Positions 1 through 10,788 of a DNA stretch of 64,000 bases are shown here, piece by piece. Positions within the stretch are counted from its first letter, which is position 1. Each line of letters begins with the position of its first letter. Source of the stretch: Coniochaeta sp. PMI_546 (Eukaryota > Ascomycota > Sordariomycetes > Coniochaetales > Coniochaetaceae); the NCBI GenBank assembly GCA_021432605.1, contig MU271144.1, positions 2,352,606 to 2,416,605 on the forward strand. The letters are read 5' to 3'. The position numbers were made by a program, and so were the translations under genes. The notes under the pieces were generated by a model. It ran no database searches and was not told the origin of the DNA. It saw only the letters and a program-made list of their open reading frames with translations.

Positions 1-465
1 GGCAACTACACCCTAACTGGGTCGAATTCGACAGCTTTACCCACAGCACAAGTTCTCCGCAATGCTACGCAGCCGTTCAACGAGTTTGTCCCGCCAAATC
101 CAGCCAGCAATACAGGTGAACATCGCTACATTCTTGCACTCTACATCCAGCCGCCCAAGTACGACAGGGCCGGATTCGAGAGTGTAGGAATGAGTCAAGC
201 CCGGTCTAACTGGAATGTCAGTCGACTATCTCAGAGTCCCCAAACACCTCTCCTAGGAACTCCAGGCTCAAGTACTGTTGCTGACTCAGTCTAGTTATCA
301 CAATGGCGAACTCAGCTAGGCCTTGGTCCCGCCATTGGAGCCACTTACTTCACGATAGACACAAATCCAAATGCTAAGAGTGGCGCACCTAGCGTCTATA
401 GCGGCGGATTTGCGAACTCGGTCTTCGGGATGATGTCTTTGGCTTGTCTAGTGTTCTTACTGTAG
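1..465 (+). CDS. PEBP-family protein, C-terminal part (5' end outside window)
   Basis: Frame 1 is open from the first base, and about 128 residues are visible in two exons (1-216 and 295-465). Exon 1 carries the phosphatidylethanolamine-binding protein signature PASNTGEHRYILALYIQPP, the HRY...LY stretch that lines the anion pocket. An intron at 217-294 starts GTCAGT and ends CTAG. Removing it joins an Asn to LSQWRTQLGLGPAIGATYF, the usual PEBP ending with the GLG/P/TYF pattern. The frame stays open across this join, whereas without splicing it stops at 292-294. After the domain there is a Ser/Gly-rich linker and a hydrophobic tail (FGMMSLACLVFLL) at the stop, as in secreted fungal PEBPs that carry a GPI signal. 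The start and signal peptide are off the left edge. Ligand and role are unknown. Confidence 0.8.
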
Positions 466-732
466 CGTACATGTGGCGATATGTACCCGTGAAAATTGAG
501 GTCGTCGCACACTGCCCTCAGGATTCCGATGGCGCGGTGCATTTACGTCGTCGTCATCAACCCCTAAGTAGCCCTCAGGTCTAGTTCTAACAACTTTCAC
601 CACGCCAAGATTCAAGTATCTCATTTGGAAGTATGTTTGACTTTGTTACCAGTATAACCAAGTCCTCGTGATCAGCTGTTGACATCCATGCCAAAATACG
701 AACTCAAAGCAGAAACAACGCTGCAACAATCC

Positions 733-1431
733 TCACGCCGACACACTCTTGAAGCTCGTCTCCTCCAACACCGTCCCATCTCCAAGCACAATCTTCTCTG
801 CCCCAACCATAACAAACAGAATACGACACGGTCCAGCCGCGCGATTAGTCCAGGTATGATTCGTCCCCGCCTGAATAATGAACTCCCCAGCCCTCACCAC
901 CTTTTCCTCCCCGCCGTCCAAGCCCAGCACGATCTCCCCGGAGATCACGACCGCGTAATCGATGCTTTGAGTGCGATGCATGGGCGCGGCGTGTCCGAAT
1001 CCGCCGGGGATATCGCTGATCGCCGCAATCACGCCGCCCGGCGGGCAGCGCGGCAGCACTACTTGGGAGGTGTCTGTTTGCTCGCCGAGGTCGACTGGGA
1101 CTGCGTTCCTGATGTCTAGGACTGTAAACGCCGTCGCTTGAGGGCCGAAGGGGGTCCGCGGGACGAGGACTTCGTCCGACGCGAAGACGGATGTGCCCGA
1201 GGGCGTGTGGGTTGTACGTACAAGGCGGGGCTGGGGCAGCATGCTTGATGACGAGCCGCTGGCCGCAGTAGAACTAGAAGAAGAAGCTGGGTTTGTGTTG
1301 AACACGTTGAAGACGACGCCAGGCTTGAGGATGCCTATGGCTGATGAGTGAGCTAAGAGCGGGTCCCAGTCTGCCTTTGAGGTAGATGAGGAGGAGGATC
1401 TGCTTGGGTTATTCTCTTGGGAACCGGACAT
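733..1431 (-). CDS. Cupin-domain protein
   Basis: Single-exon gene of 232 residues. The first ~70 residues are Ser-rich and low in complexity. From about residue 85 the protein turns into a small cupin_2 barrel: PGGFGHAAPMHRTQSIDYAVVISGE holds motif 1 (H...H...DY...GE), and GEFIIQAGTNHTWTNR holds motif 2 with its Pro replaced by Gln but the metal-binding His kept. Family members include dioxygenases, isomerases and non-catalytic binders found beside secondary-metabolite genes, so the reaction cannot be named. There is no signal peptide, which suggests the cytosol. The gene is convergent with the PEBP gene on its left and lies next to a Zn2Cys6 regulator. The ATG at 1431 is the first in frame. 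Confidence 0.82.
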   Translation of the reverse strand: MSGSQENNPSRSSSSSTSKADWDPLLAHSSAIGILKPGVVFNVFNTNPASSSSSTAASGSSSSMLPQPRLVRTTHTPSGTSVFASDEVLVPRTPFGPQATAFTVLDIRNAVPVDLGEQTDTSQVVLPRCPPGGVIAAISDIPGGFGHAAPMHRTQSIDYAVVISGEIVLGLDGGEEKVVRAGEFIIQAGTNHTWTNRAAGPCRILFVMVGAEKIVLGDGTVLEETSFKSVSA

Positions 1432-1931
1432 CGTAAAGACGGTACGACGAAGGGCTTTTTATAAGCAATGAAAGAGCGTATTGGATCTCGGGCGCGAGCT
1501 ACAATCTCGTGAATGATTATGCATGTCGCGGTTCGGCCTTCGTCTGCTTTATAACGTTCTCGCGATAGTTGCTGGAAGTAGTTCCGAGCTACGTACCCTC
1601 TCAGAGGTCGACAGGGATGTTCGCCAACGGTTCCGAAAAGGGAAGCGTATCGCAGCTGTGATTGGCTTACCCGGACGCAACGGCGCAGGGATCCCCAATC
1701 TGGGTCTCACGGCCCCACTACCGAAGGAGCATGTCGCCGCATTCACAAAGTCCGAGTCTATCCTCATGCGACAAGAGTATCCGATAGAAAAGTGATGGCC
1801 AGCTTCTCATTGGCCAGACTGGTCGAGGAAGTCTAGGCAAGGGCATTAGAGTTTCCACGAGTCCGGTAACCGACGAGTGGTTTGTGACCGTGACGCCAGC
1901 CCTACGATGACCTTGGCCGCTGACGAAGGAT
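1432..1931. other. Intergenic, cupin promoter side
   Basis: About 500 bases between the cupin start and the end of the next gene. Both strands carry short open frames, but none shows a recognisable domain. It probably holds the cupin promoter and the 3' end of the Zn2Cys6 gene. Confidence 0.4.
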
Positions 1932-4433
1932 TCACCCATGGTTGACATCGCTCATTGCGAGATCCTCATTCAGGAGAGCCTCCCAGAAACTGGGATCAAA
2001 ATGCCCTGGAGAAAGAACATCCACCTCAAACATGTCCACATTCGGAAGCTCGGCGCCGCCCGCGGTTACAGTGGTTTTCGAGTGCTGATCCTCCTCCACA
2101 GGCACCAACCTAGACAGGTACCATGACCTGATCCATCGGACCTTATCGCTCTGCATCATCAAGGTGGACCGTCCTTCATCGACGAACTTGTGCTTTCTCC
2201 TCCACTCATTCGCCGCGGCATATTGATCCGCCTCGCAAAAGAGCTCGCTTAGACGTGCGACGATGGCGCATAGGTCCACGTGCTTGCGGGCTAGCTGAAG
2301 GTCCCAGTCCGAGTCGCTGAGGAATAGCAAGCGGCTAACGGTAACGACAGAGAAGGACAGGTGAGATGTGCCGGAGAAGGGAAGGTAGGACAGTTCGGCG
2401 GCGGGGATGGCCTCATACGCGGCGAAGAACATCCTGCAGGCTTCAAGACAGCACCACAAGGCTTCGGTACGCCGAGCTCCATCTGTGACATCGTTTGAAG
2501 CTATTGATGGTCGCAAGTATATGACTGGCTCGTATAGACGCATTAGCGCGCCACAACAGACGACAGAGAATAGATCTGTATTTGTGTGACCATCAGCATG
2601 CCGATCTTATCATGGAATATTCCTGCAGAATAGATTTGAGAGTGCAGTCTTGAACAGGTCCAATAATGGGGCGACTCACAGTGATTTTGAATTTCCGGTG
2701 GCAAATTCTTCTTGAGGCTTTCCATCTCATTGCGAATAGATTTCACAGTCATGAACACCGCAGCACTGAAATCCGCCTGTGCCGAAGTATCGAAGTCCAT
2801 ATTGGGGTAGGCATTGTATCCCTTGACCACTAATTGTTGCAAGCGAACCTGAGCTACTAGAAACCTGTCCGAATCATACTCCTCCGCTCCATCGAGGATT
2901 GTACAGGCCGTGGTTAGATAACTTGTATGAGGGAAGAAGTATGAGCGACGGAAGAGAGCCGCTACCCTTTAGAGCAAGCATTTGTCAGCTATCAAAGGTA
3001 TGACACATTCAGGATCGTTATGACTCACAAGGAGCTGATGTAGAAGCAACCAAGCAGGGCTCTAATATCTGCAAGTGTATGGGGAGGTCGCCCTCTATAT
3101 ACACCTCTTGCTTTAGCAACTTCTTCCACCAGGTTACCGGGCAGGAATCCAGCATTCCTTGGTGGTCTGTTCAAGTCCAGGTCCATGACCAAGGCAATGG
3201 CCAACTGGAGAAGGTTTGTCACCTGACTGGCCACATAGAAGTGGTAATCACCCCTGGTAGAACAAGTCAGTGAGTGACGTCGCGTTGACTTTCCAGTATC
3301 TGTGAATCTGGCACTTACCATGCAATGCTAACAAGAATGGCTTGCAAGAGTTCCAGGCTCTTTTCTTGGTTGACGACCATGTGTTCCGCGATATATTCAC
3401 GAAACCATATGGTAGCTCTCTTCTGTGTCGTCGCACTTTGAGGCGCCGTCACGGTCATGATGGTCCTAAACAAGAATGGTTTTTCGGCAAGGAGGTCGTT
3501 TGCCGATATTATCTGCGACACTGGCACAAACGGGAATAGCGGAGAATAAGACTCCTTGTAGATCCGGAGAATTTCCTCAGCTTCACCTAGCGAGAGTTGG
3601 AAACCAGGAAAAATATCGATCTGTTCGACCGGAGGAGTGGGAAGCGTATAGGAGTGTCTCCTGGGTCTGGGGCTTTCCGCAGCAGCTAGTACCGCTGATA
3701 TACAAGGAGTTTCTGTACTGGGGGTGATTGTCGTCGCCTGTCCATGTGAGACGGATTCGGCGCATACCTGAATGTTGCCTACGGATGCCTGTGGTAGTTG
3801 TCGTGAGCTGAGTAGAGTTACTAGGCCGTCTATCTTTTCCTCCAGTTGGCCAACACGGCTAAAATGCTTTGATTAGCGGCAATACCAATCGAATGAGATA
3901 TGCGATGGGCAGTAGTAGTAATCAGTAAGTGATGAGATTCGTCCGAAGGACAGAGGGCGGAGATCATACGACTGCAGTGTCAGCGAAACAAAACAATCAT
4001 GAATCTCAGAGCCTATGTTGATCGTGTGACGATATGATTACACAAATGTGGACAGGCCTGTCACGATGAATGATATCTACCGCGCCTCTGTCTGAGGCGA
4101 TCTGACGGACACGACAGGAATGTTGACCCAACTCGAGTGATCACCAAATGGGTAAGAAAATCTGTAGGAAGATAGACGTACGTGGAAGGCCCTCGCTTCT
4201 TCCTATCACCGAGCTCCGGGAGCTCACATACGTGCTTCAGGCGCCAACATCTTGCATAGTGTTTGTCAGCCGCGACTCAACACGGCTAGGTTAGTTGGAG
4301 TATCGTACCGTTCGCAGCTCTTTTCGCCCGGCTCGGTACCGGCGGGCCAGATACATCTCGTTTTGGACCTATTGCAGTACGCGCATGCACGCGGACGTTC
4401 TTTGCGGACGCGAGTCTCTCTCGCCTCGGACAT
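1932..4433 (-). CDS. Zn2Cys6 fungal-type transcription factor
   Basis: Six-exon gene (4433-4309, 4250-4182, 3858-3319, 3253-3029, 2966-2680, 2575-1932) giving 629 residues in one consistent frame. The binuclear zinc cluster is C17-x2-C20-x6-C27-x12-C40-x2-C43-x6-C50. A 58-nt intron interrupts it, so C43 and C50 come from exon 2. A basic linker (DRKKRGPST) and a dimerisation coil (RVGQLEEKIDGLVTLLSS) follow. The rest is the fungal_trans middle homology region, including FREYIAEHMVVNQEKSLELLQ, VTNLLQLAIALVMDLDLNRPP and the later MRLYEPVIYL segment. Such proteins bind CGG-type sites in the nucleus and control metabolic or drug-response genes. An in-frame stop lies just upstream of the ATG. It flanks an O-methyltransferase, which suggests a local pathway regulator, but its targets are unknown. 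The last splice acceptor (2576) was chosen for alignment and is the least certain. Confidence 0.85.
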
Positions 4434-5418
4434 GCCGCTAGCCGTTGAATCGCTAATGCCTTGCTGTTACGGTCTGTAGCGCAATATTGCAGTGATGGGA
4501 TCAGACTCTTGGATTTCAGTGCGAACCGGTGCGAGCGAGGCCGATGACGGTTGTAATTGAATCAAGGTGAAGTTAGCATCTAGGAGGAATGTATGGTGAA
4601 GAGGTCAGCTGGGACCCACATCGATTGCAACGCCAATCGGGCCCGGCTTCGATTTAGTTGACCGGGCCGAACTTACAGACCTCTTTAGGTGTGAGGACAA
4701 GATTATAGACCGTGTCTGTGTTAGCACCGACAGTTCTATGAACTCGGAGCCGTGACAATCCTAGTGCAATTCTGTTGAATTAGCCAAATTCTACCGCAGT
4801 GTATGACGCAGGGTAGTCCCGTTCACCTGCTCTAGGAACAGAATCACCCCTTTACCCCTTTACCCCTTTTCCTGTTCGGACACAAGTCCAGCCATGTAGA
4901 GTACCAGCATGAAGGTTTATTGCTTCTCTCCAACTGTGGCTATCCCGAACCTGACATCTCAGGTCGATAGACAATCTGCACAGGTGGCAGGAGGACGAGC
5001 CGAAGCGAAGCCCCCGCCAAAGTGTCAGCACTCAAGAGCGAAAACCTTGCAAAATCCAATACCATTGACTGACATCACTGTTGATGTCAAATTCTCAGGA
5101 AATTCTTACCCACAGGGCTCTAAAATGATATTCATATGCAGCGGCTTATTCTGGCACCGCTTTGCGTTGGACTCGTGAGTAGCCTGTTGTACTCATCACC
5201 TTTCAGCTTCGTCCACAGTCCTGGCATGTCTCTTCGTTGCAGGACCGAGCAGTAATCAACACAGCTGCCCCCAAGATCACAACCAGGTTCAACTCTCTTT
5301 CAAATTCTTTTCTTCTCAGCTGGTATCGGAGAAAGAGTTCTGCGATATGAAACCAAACATGTAATTACATTTTGTAGGCAACATTCGGGTGTATCAGGAA
5401 ATGATCATCACTAACTAC
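4434..5418. other. Intergenic region with a short CCCCTTTA repeat
   Basis: Nearly 1 kb without a supported gene. It holds the promoter of the Zn2Cys6 gene and the 3' flank of the O-methyltransferase gene. A short tandem run lies at 4847-4870. Confidence 0.4.
4847..4870 (+). repeat. Three-copy CCCCTTTA tandem repeat
   Basis: Three adjoining copies of CCCCTTTA-like units (the last ends in TTTT). It resembles but is not the fungal telomere unit (CCCTAA). Probably a microsatellite. Confidence 0.6.
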
Positions 5419-6893
5419 TTACTGTAACTCACACTCAATAAGACTCTCGATCCCGTTCACAGGTGACCAGATCTTACAGATCTTTAGCCCGACTCCCTCA
5501 ATCAGTTGCCGCCAGTCCTCCTCTGACCTCTCCTTGCTGCCCGTCAACGCGAAGATCGTAAGGTCAAGCGCGGTCACACGCCAGGAGGCCCCAGTGCTCA
5601 AGATAACATGCTCGTTGATTAGCAGCTTGCTGTACCTAGGCTTCAACGCTGCCTTCGCTCGAGTTAGGATTTCGTGACACTTGTTATCGGGCCAATCGTG
5701 GAGGACGCTGTGCATGTAGTATGCTCGTGCCGCTGGAGGGTACACCGCCTCAGTTCATTGCACGCCTTTGAAGAAAGTGCGTTGACTCACCCTTGACCGG
5801 CTGCTCTCCGAAAAAATCATGGCCCATGGGCTCAATCTTAGGGTGCACCTTCTTGACAGTCTCGATGACACTAGGTAGATCCTGCAGCACAAGCCGCCCC
5901 GGTACACCGGGATGCTTGTTGTTGAACTCAACGATGTCGTGACCAGTGCTCCCACCCACGTCGACGAGAAATACAGCGTCCGGGCTCGTATCGGCGCCGC
6001 TGACGAGTCGTTCTTGAACGGGGTAGAAGTCCGGGTCCATCCAGCTCGCTTGTCCGTGCCGCGAGCCAGCCATATGATGGGCGAACTCCTCGGGCATACC
6101 TGGTATGGTGTAGAGGTACTCGAAAAAGCTCAGATTGGTGTTGTTGGCCTTCTGAAATATGGTAGTGGCCGGCTCCGGGTTCTTGTTTCCTATCAAGCCT
6201 GCTACGTATGACGGCAGTTGCCTGTATGTTGGGAATACGACGTCCAGACTATGTTTTATCTGCGTAAGACCGCCATCCGGTAACCGCGGATGGTTGGTAC
6301 TCACTTTTCCCCGTATCCACCGTAGATCTCAGGTATAGTCATAGACAGGCTGAACCTTGTAGGTTTGTACTCCCCTGGCGAGGTTTCGATAAGATAGCCC
6401 ATGGCTGCAATGTGCCGCAATAGTCTAACTGCTAGTTGTAAGCTTACGGACGCCGTATCGATGTACGAGACTCACTCAACACGCTCTGGTCAATTCCAGT
6501 GGCGGTTGCGAGATCAGCAACCTTCTTTGGACTGCCGCTGTCTTTGGCAAGGTGCTCGAAGATGCCTATCTTGACACCAGTTGCAAGCGCAGCAAGAGTA
6601 GTGCCCTAATATCACGGTCAGCTAACCTTTAATTGATTCGCTGGTGAATTTGGCTCTGCTAGGCTCACACTAGCCCATAAGTGCTTGAGCATAGTCTCCT
6701 GCGGTGTTTCAAGGGCTTGAACAAGTGCTTGGGCTTGTGCAAGTAATTCGACGCGCTTATCGCTCTGACCATTTGCGAGATCCGCGCTCAAAGAGTTGAT
6801 ATTCTGTACGACTTCTGGGACACTCTCCAGATCATTTGGCCCGAGGATGAAGGAGATGTCAAGTTTATCCGTTTGGTCTTGCTGGGAACCCAT
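5419..6893 (-). CDS. SAM-dependent O-methyltransferase (COMT-like, class II)
   Basis: Five exons (6893-6669, 6605-6476, 6431-6305, 6248-5791, 5732-5419) give 417 residues, normal for fungal O-methyltransferases of the plant COMT type. The N-terminal half is the winged-helix dimerisation region (GTTLAALATGVKIGIFEHLA; VRLLRHIAAMGYLIET). SAM motif I reads FLVDVGGSTG, with Ser where Gly is usual. RLVLQDLP follows as the acidic SAM-ribose segment, and ARAYYMHSVLHDWPD contains the catalytic-base His-Asp-Trp. The enzyme should move a methyl group from SAM to a hydroxyl of an aromatic or polyketide substrate in the cytosol, with the substrate unknown. It shares a 728-base divergent promoter with an EXPERA gene. 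Intron 2 is only 44 nt by the frame-preserving model. No backbone synthase is present in the window. Confidence 0.9.
6458..6468. promoter_or_regulatory. TCG-N5-CGA motif within O-methyltransferase intron 2
   Basis: The sequence TCGATGTACGA matches the published AflR palindrome exactly. It lies inside a short intron rather than a promoter, so it may be chance. Confidence 0.25.
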
Positions 6894-7243
6894 GATTGTA
6901 CGAGTTTTAGGTTGACAAGTTGAGATGTACTCTACCGTTGAGTCGACTGGGGGAAAAAATGACTGAAGTTTGGCGATAGCAGCTTGAAGACATCTCCACT
7001 GCCACCTCATAATATATACTTATAGCACGGGACAGAGCCGGTGGTGGCTGCCAACCGTACTGTTGGCACGGCATGCACCCCCGATGATTGGGAGTCGCAG
7101 ACGCATCTCATATGCAGGTGGTATGCCAAAACCACAAGATGTGCCAACGCAGCTGCGAGATGCCAATATTCGAGCAGACGAGCGCCTCGGCATAACCTAA
7201 ACACCTGGGGACAACCACTGATGGGGCACCATAAGGGAGAGCC

Positions 7244-7254
7244 TCGCGCATCGA
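7244..7254. promoter_or_regulatory. AflR-type site TCG-N5-CGA
   Basis: TCGCGCATCGA is a perfect TCG-N5-CGA palindrome in the shared promoter of the methyltransferase and EXPERA genes. AflR binds this consensus in Aspergillus, and an AflR-like protein is encoded at 11665-13210. Direct control is an inference. Confidence 0.4.
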
Positions 7255-7575
7255 TTTGTCCACCATCAAACAGTAATTCCATCGGAAGGTCATCGAAAAG
7301 CTTATACAAAGTACTTCGTGGTATATAAGAGCATCACCGGGGGTAGCTAGGGTATTGAACAGGTCTCTAGCCGCTCGATGATGGTCGATGGATGGGAAAC
7401 AGCGGCCATATGCGGCGCCGCTAGTGTTGAAATGGAGTCGCCAGTGTGGGCAGGGGTTCAGAGGCCCCCTGAATCTAAAACCAACTACCAATCAAATGCG
7501 ACTACGGCGGGCGCGTTCGAAAAGCATCCAAATTCAATCGCTTGAATACCAGCAGACACATTAAACAAGACGAGG

Positions 7576-7584
7576 TATATATAT
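7576..7584 (+). promoter_or_regulatory. TATA-like element of EXPERA gene
   Basis: TATATATAT, 38 bases upstream of the ATG at 7622. Confidence 0.4.
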
Positions 7585-7621
7585 CACAACAGGCTTCAAG
7601 GACAGCTAAAGAAAGGAGATT

Positions 7622-8295
7622 ATGGCTCCCACATTGAGTTGGAAAGATCGCGTATGGACGGTATGGTTCGCCGTCCATCTCGCCGTAATCCTACGTACGT
7701 CCCATCAGCCTCATTCGTAGCACGCTCACTCACCCCGTCACAGTCGTCGATGCGGTGCCGCTGTACCCGGCGTACCTCCACGAGCCTCCCTCCAGCCCTC
7801 TACACTTCTTGGACCGGCTGCGGTCCTTCTACATCACCACCTATAACGACCCCATCATGCAGTGGACGCCCGACCAGGGCCACGACAACTGGATCCCCTT
7901 CTTCTTCAACTTCGAGATTCTCTTCCTGCTCCCCACGTGCATGTACGCCGTGTACCAGCACGGGGTCAAGGCCGACCGGAAGACGGGGTTCACGGGCCCA
8001 GAGGAGCTGCTGTATCTGATATACGCCTTCGTCACCGGCTTCACGACGCTGGTCTGCCTCAACGATGTCGCTTACTGGGATCCTGCCATGTATTCTGCGC
8101 AGGATAAGAGGATGTTTGTGTTTGGTCTGTATGGGCCGTATTTTGCCATACGTAAGATAAGCCCTATTGCATATCCATGGATGCCGACTGACAGTTGGCG
8201 TAGCGGCCATAATGTTCGCAGACATGTACTCCAGGCTATTACGGAGACTCCGCGTCAGCGAAGGTGCGGAATCGGTGGTGAAGAAGACTCAGTAG
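7622..8295 (+). CDS. EXPERA-domain (TMEM97/sigma-2 receptor-like) membrane protein
   Basis: Three exons (7622-7694, 7744-8151, 8204-8295) encode 190 residues. The order of features fits the TMEM97 branch of EXPERA proteins: a first helix (TVWFAVHLAVILLVDAVPLYP), an amphipathic loop with an ITTYNDPIMQW segment, a second helix with the conserved WIPFFFNFEILFLLP (Trp, Glu, Pro), a third with EELLYLIYAFVTGFTTL, and a fourth with GLYGPYFAIPAIMFADMY. A basic tail ends the protein (RLLRRLR...VKKTQ). Relatives are four-helix ER proteins that bind sterols or lipids, and the EBP relatives are sterol isomerases. Catalytic function cannot be claimed here. The ATG at 7622 gives the complete first helix. 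It is divergent with the O-methyltransferase. Confidence 0.85.
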
Positions 8296-8573
8296 TCGAC
8301 TCATCTTGATCATGTCGACGGGCAGATGAATGAACTTCGTTTCTGGACATTGCGACGAGCATAAAATTGCACAATTATCCGTACAGATACAGCTAACTCC
8401 AGTCAGGCCAACTCCTCATAGCTAATAATAGCATCTCTGCGGATGCAAAACACATCTCACCAACTAAGTATCGTGACACGGCTCGAAGAGAGACGTCCAC
8501 GACTAGTCTGAGAACACCATCCCGTCGTACTTGCCCCTAGGGCAGCCTTCTGTTACCAAATACCGCGCATCTC

Positions 8574-9537
8574 TCAATCAATAGCCCTCTTAGCATATCC
8601 CCATCCATTCCCAACTCCGTTGCCTAACCCGTGTCCCAGCGGCGTCGCACCTCCAAGCCCCCGTCCTCGCAGTCTCTTCGGAAGCACGACGCCGAAGAAA
8701 TACACGCCCGCGCACACCACGCCCGTGATGAACGACACAAGACTATAAAACACCGTGCTCGCGTAGATATGTCCCCCCATGCCCTGCCACTCCACCTGCC
8801 CCTCCGTCTTGGGCAGCGCCGGCGTCGGGAACCACCTGACGCTGAAGCTCAGCGGCAGCGGGTCGCCTATCACCAGCTTCCGCGTGTACGACCCCTCCAT
8901 GTGGCTCAGCGGGCTGGTGCTGTAGGCTATCCCGCTGTCCAGCACGCCGCTGTCGTGCGGCTGGACGTGGTGCTTCGGCGTGCTGTGCAGGAGGACGTTC
9001 ATGTGCGTGCTGATGTGCAGATGGCTGAGCTGCAGCGTGCCTGCCAGGGCGAAGACGAGGGGAATGTACTCCATCTCGTATGGCTTCTCGCCGATGACCT
9101 CGACGTGCGGCGCTGGTCGCGCGGGGAGGCGGCAGGAGAGGGGCGCGTCGGCGTGGATGTAGAACTCGAGCAGATGGAAGAAGGGGTCCGACACGAAGGG
9201 TATGGTGCAGTTCTGTTCCGTCTCTATACCGTAGTGGAATTCGAGGGGCGAGCCTGTCTCGTTACAGACGGGGAAGGGGGCCCATTCTATCTCGTGGGCG
9301 GAGTTTTCGATGTGTTCGCCTGTTTCGCTGCGACAATGTTAGCATCACTCTGCTAGGGACAAGCTAAACAGGCGAGGAGGATGCGTACAAGTTCCGGTTC
9401 ATGCATTCTACCCTTATTGGAGAGCCGTAGTAGTAGGAGGGGAGGGCATGGTGAGCTGGTGCTTCTTTCGCGTTTACGCTTGTCGCTGAGACGAGAACGG
9501 CGACGACGCCGGTCAGCAGTCGTGCTGCGCCAAGCAT
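8574..9537 (-). CDS. Unrecognised secreted/ER protein with one C-terminal membrane helix
   Basis: Two exons (9537-9389, 9327-8574) give 300 residues. Residues 1-23 form a clear signal peptide (LLTGVVAVLVSATSVNA). A lumenal domain of about 210 residues follows, with several Cys (IRVECMNR, PFPVCNETG, EQNCTIPF, PLSCRLP) and Asn-x-Ser/Thr sites. It has a beta-rich look, with a His-rich patch (HLHISTHMNVLLHSTPKHH). A single helix (TVFYSLVSFITGVVCAGVYFF) near residues 243-265 and a short basic, Gly-rich cytosolic tail end it, so a type I membrane protein is likely. I do not recognise a named family. Tail-to-tail orientation with the EXPERA gene leaves only 278 bases between them. Confidence 0.8.
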
Positions 9538-10139
9538 CGTGGTTGCTTGCTCGGGGCGAGCAGTTGTGATTATGGGGCCAATTGACTATGGCCTGCGCCG
9601 TACCATGGTGTGAGGCCTAGGATTGGCCGTGGTTTTTTAGTCGTTGTCTGGGAGCTTGCGAGGTTGATCGCGGATCCGAGATACATATGAAGACGACGAG
9701 CTCGACGTGGCATGCTACAGTGGAAATCTGGCTTAGTCATTTGCTTATCGCGTTTCTTGTGCTCTCTTATCATCTTGACCTCAAGCACAGATCAACCACA
9801 ACTACGAGTGATTTCTTTCGCGCGGAACATCACTGCCCGGGTTTCGATCAATCATTTTGTCTGAAACTCCAGGTTTGACACTGAGTTGTTAGTGGAGATT
9901 CGTCCTTACATTGAGCGATCCGACTTTACTGTACCGTGCAGACGAACTGACCGGTGGTCTGGAAGCCAAGAATATCTAGACTTACTCCAAGGTTTACACG
10001 ACAACGACACTTAAGCAAAAACAGGGTGTATTAATTCGGGTTTACCAACTAACTATAGCAGTTTATACAATCCGACCAGTAACTCATCGTGTTCGGTACA
10101 CCTGGACAACCAAAATTAGGAGAACACTTGCAAACACTC
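9538..10139. other. Intergenic
   Basis: About 600 bases holding the promoter of the unknown membrane protein gene and the 3' flank of the aegerolysin gene. Nothing else was recognised. Confidence 0.4.
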
Positions 10140-10629
10140 TCAAGCTGCTACCTTGACAACCTTGGTGGTAACCGTCCCAATAGCACCACCGTACAGATTG
10201 GCGCCCGTGGCCTGCACAATGTAGTTGTCGTTGATGTCCGAGACGTCGAAGGTGTTGGTCTTTGAGCCCCACGGGCAGTCCCAGGAGATGTGGCAGACCT
10301 TGGTCGTTCCGTCATAGATATCGTAGCCGCCCTCAGTACCGCTACTAGCATCTTCGCGGCCGCACGAGGCGATGCCGAGGTTCCCGCTGGGCTGGGCGGA
10401 GAGATTGTCGACATCGCCGCTGGAGATCTCCTTGTCTTTGTTGTCCCACTGGTAGAACTTGCCCCTATCACGCGAGATGCGCTGTTAGCTGGACTGCTGA
10501 GGGTTTCAGACGTGCGGAAATCTGAAGAAAAATGGTGTCCTACCAGCTGGTACCGGCTCCCTGGATTGTGAGGTTGCCGGACCTCATCATGTTCTGGACA
10601 ATCATATAGATCCACTGAGCGTAGGCCAT
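10140..10629 (-). CDS. Aegerolysin-family protein
   Basis: Two exons (10629-10544 and 10464-10140, intron 79 nt) encode 136 residues, the normal aegerolysin length. Diagnostic segments in order are an N-terminal AYAQW, an Asn/Thr-rich first strand region, WGKFYQWDNKDKEIS made across the splice, a Cys-Gly-Arg motif with the following SSGTEGGYDIYDG stretch, and a DCPWGSKTN motif near the C-terminus. There is no signal peptide, which is usual for this family. Aegerolysins are small beta-sandwich proteins that recognise particular membrane sphingolipids. Some form pores only with a separate MACPF partner. No MACPF gene lies in this window, so pore activity should not be assumed. A TATA box and an AflR-type site lie 150-170 bases upstream. 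Confidence 0.92.
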
Positions 10630-10772
10630 GGTGTCTGTGGTATGCCTGTGGCTTGGAAAGTTTAAGAGAGTTGAAGTTGAAGTTGTGAAACTGAGGGAGT
10701 GATAGATGCTCTCTCACAATGGTCTCTGTTGGTATCGAACAAGAACTTCCTTCTCAGTGACAGACAGGTCAT

Positions 10773-10778
10773 TTTATA
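10773..10778 (-). promoter_or_regulatory. TATA box of aegerolysin gene
   Basis: TATAAA read on the minus strand, about 145 bases upstream of the ATG at 10629. Confidence 0.5.
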
Positions 10779-10788
10779 TGCGAGCCAT

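Larger units (their letters stand above)
6894..7621. promoter_or_regulatory. Divergent promoter between O-methyltransferase and EXPERA genes
   Basis: A 728-base gap between two genes transcribed away from each other. A TATA-like run lies at 7576-7584, 38 bases before the right-hand ATG. A TATATAAG-type element lies at about 7322, and a TATATATT-type element lies near 7010-7020 for the left-hand gene. A TCG-N5-CGA site lies mid-way. No coding sequence was recognised in it. Confidence 0.55.

Noticed and set aside
4847-4870. CCCCTTTA copies as an internal telomere repeat
   Set aside because: The unit differs from CCCTAA and there are only three copies.
4909-5178. 89-codon plus-strand frame
   Set aside because: No domain, biased composition, and it lies in the flank of the O-methyltransferase. 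Kept as intergenic.
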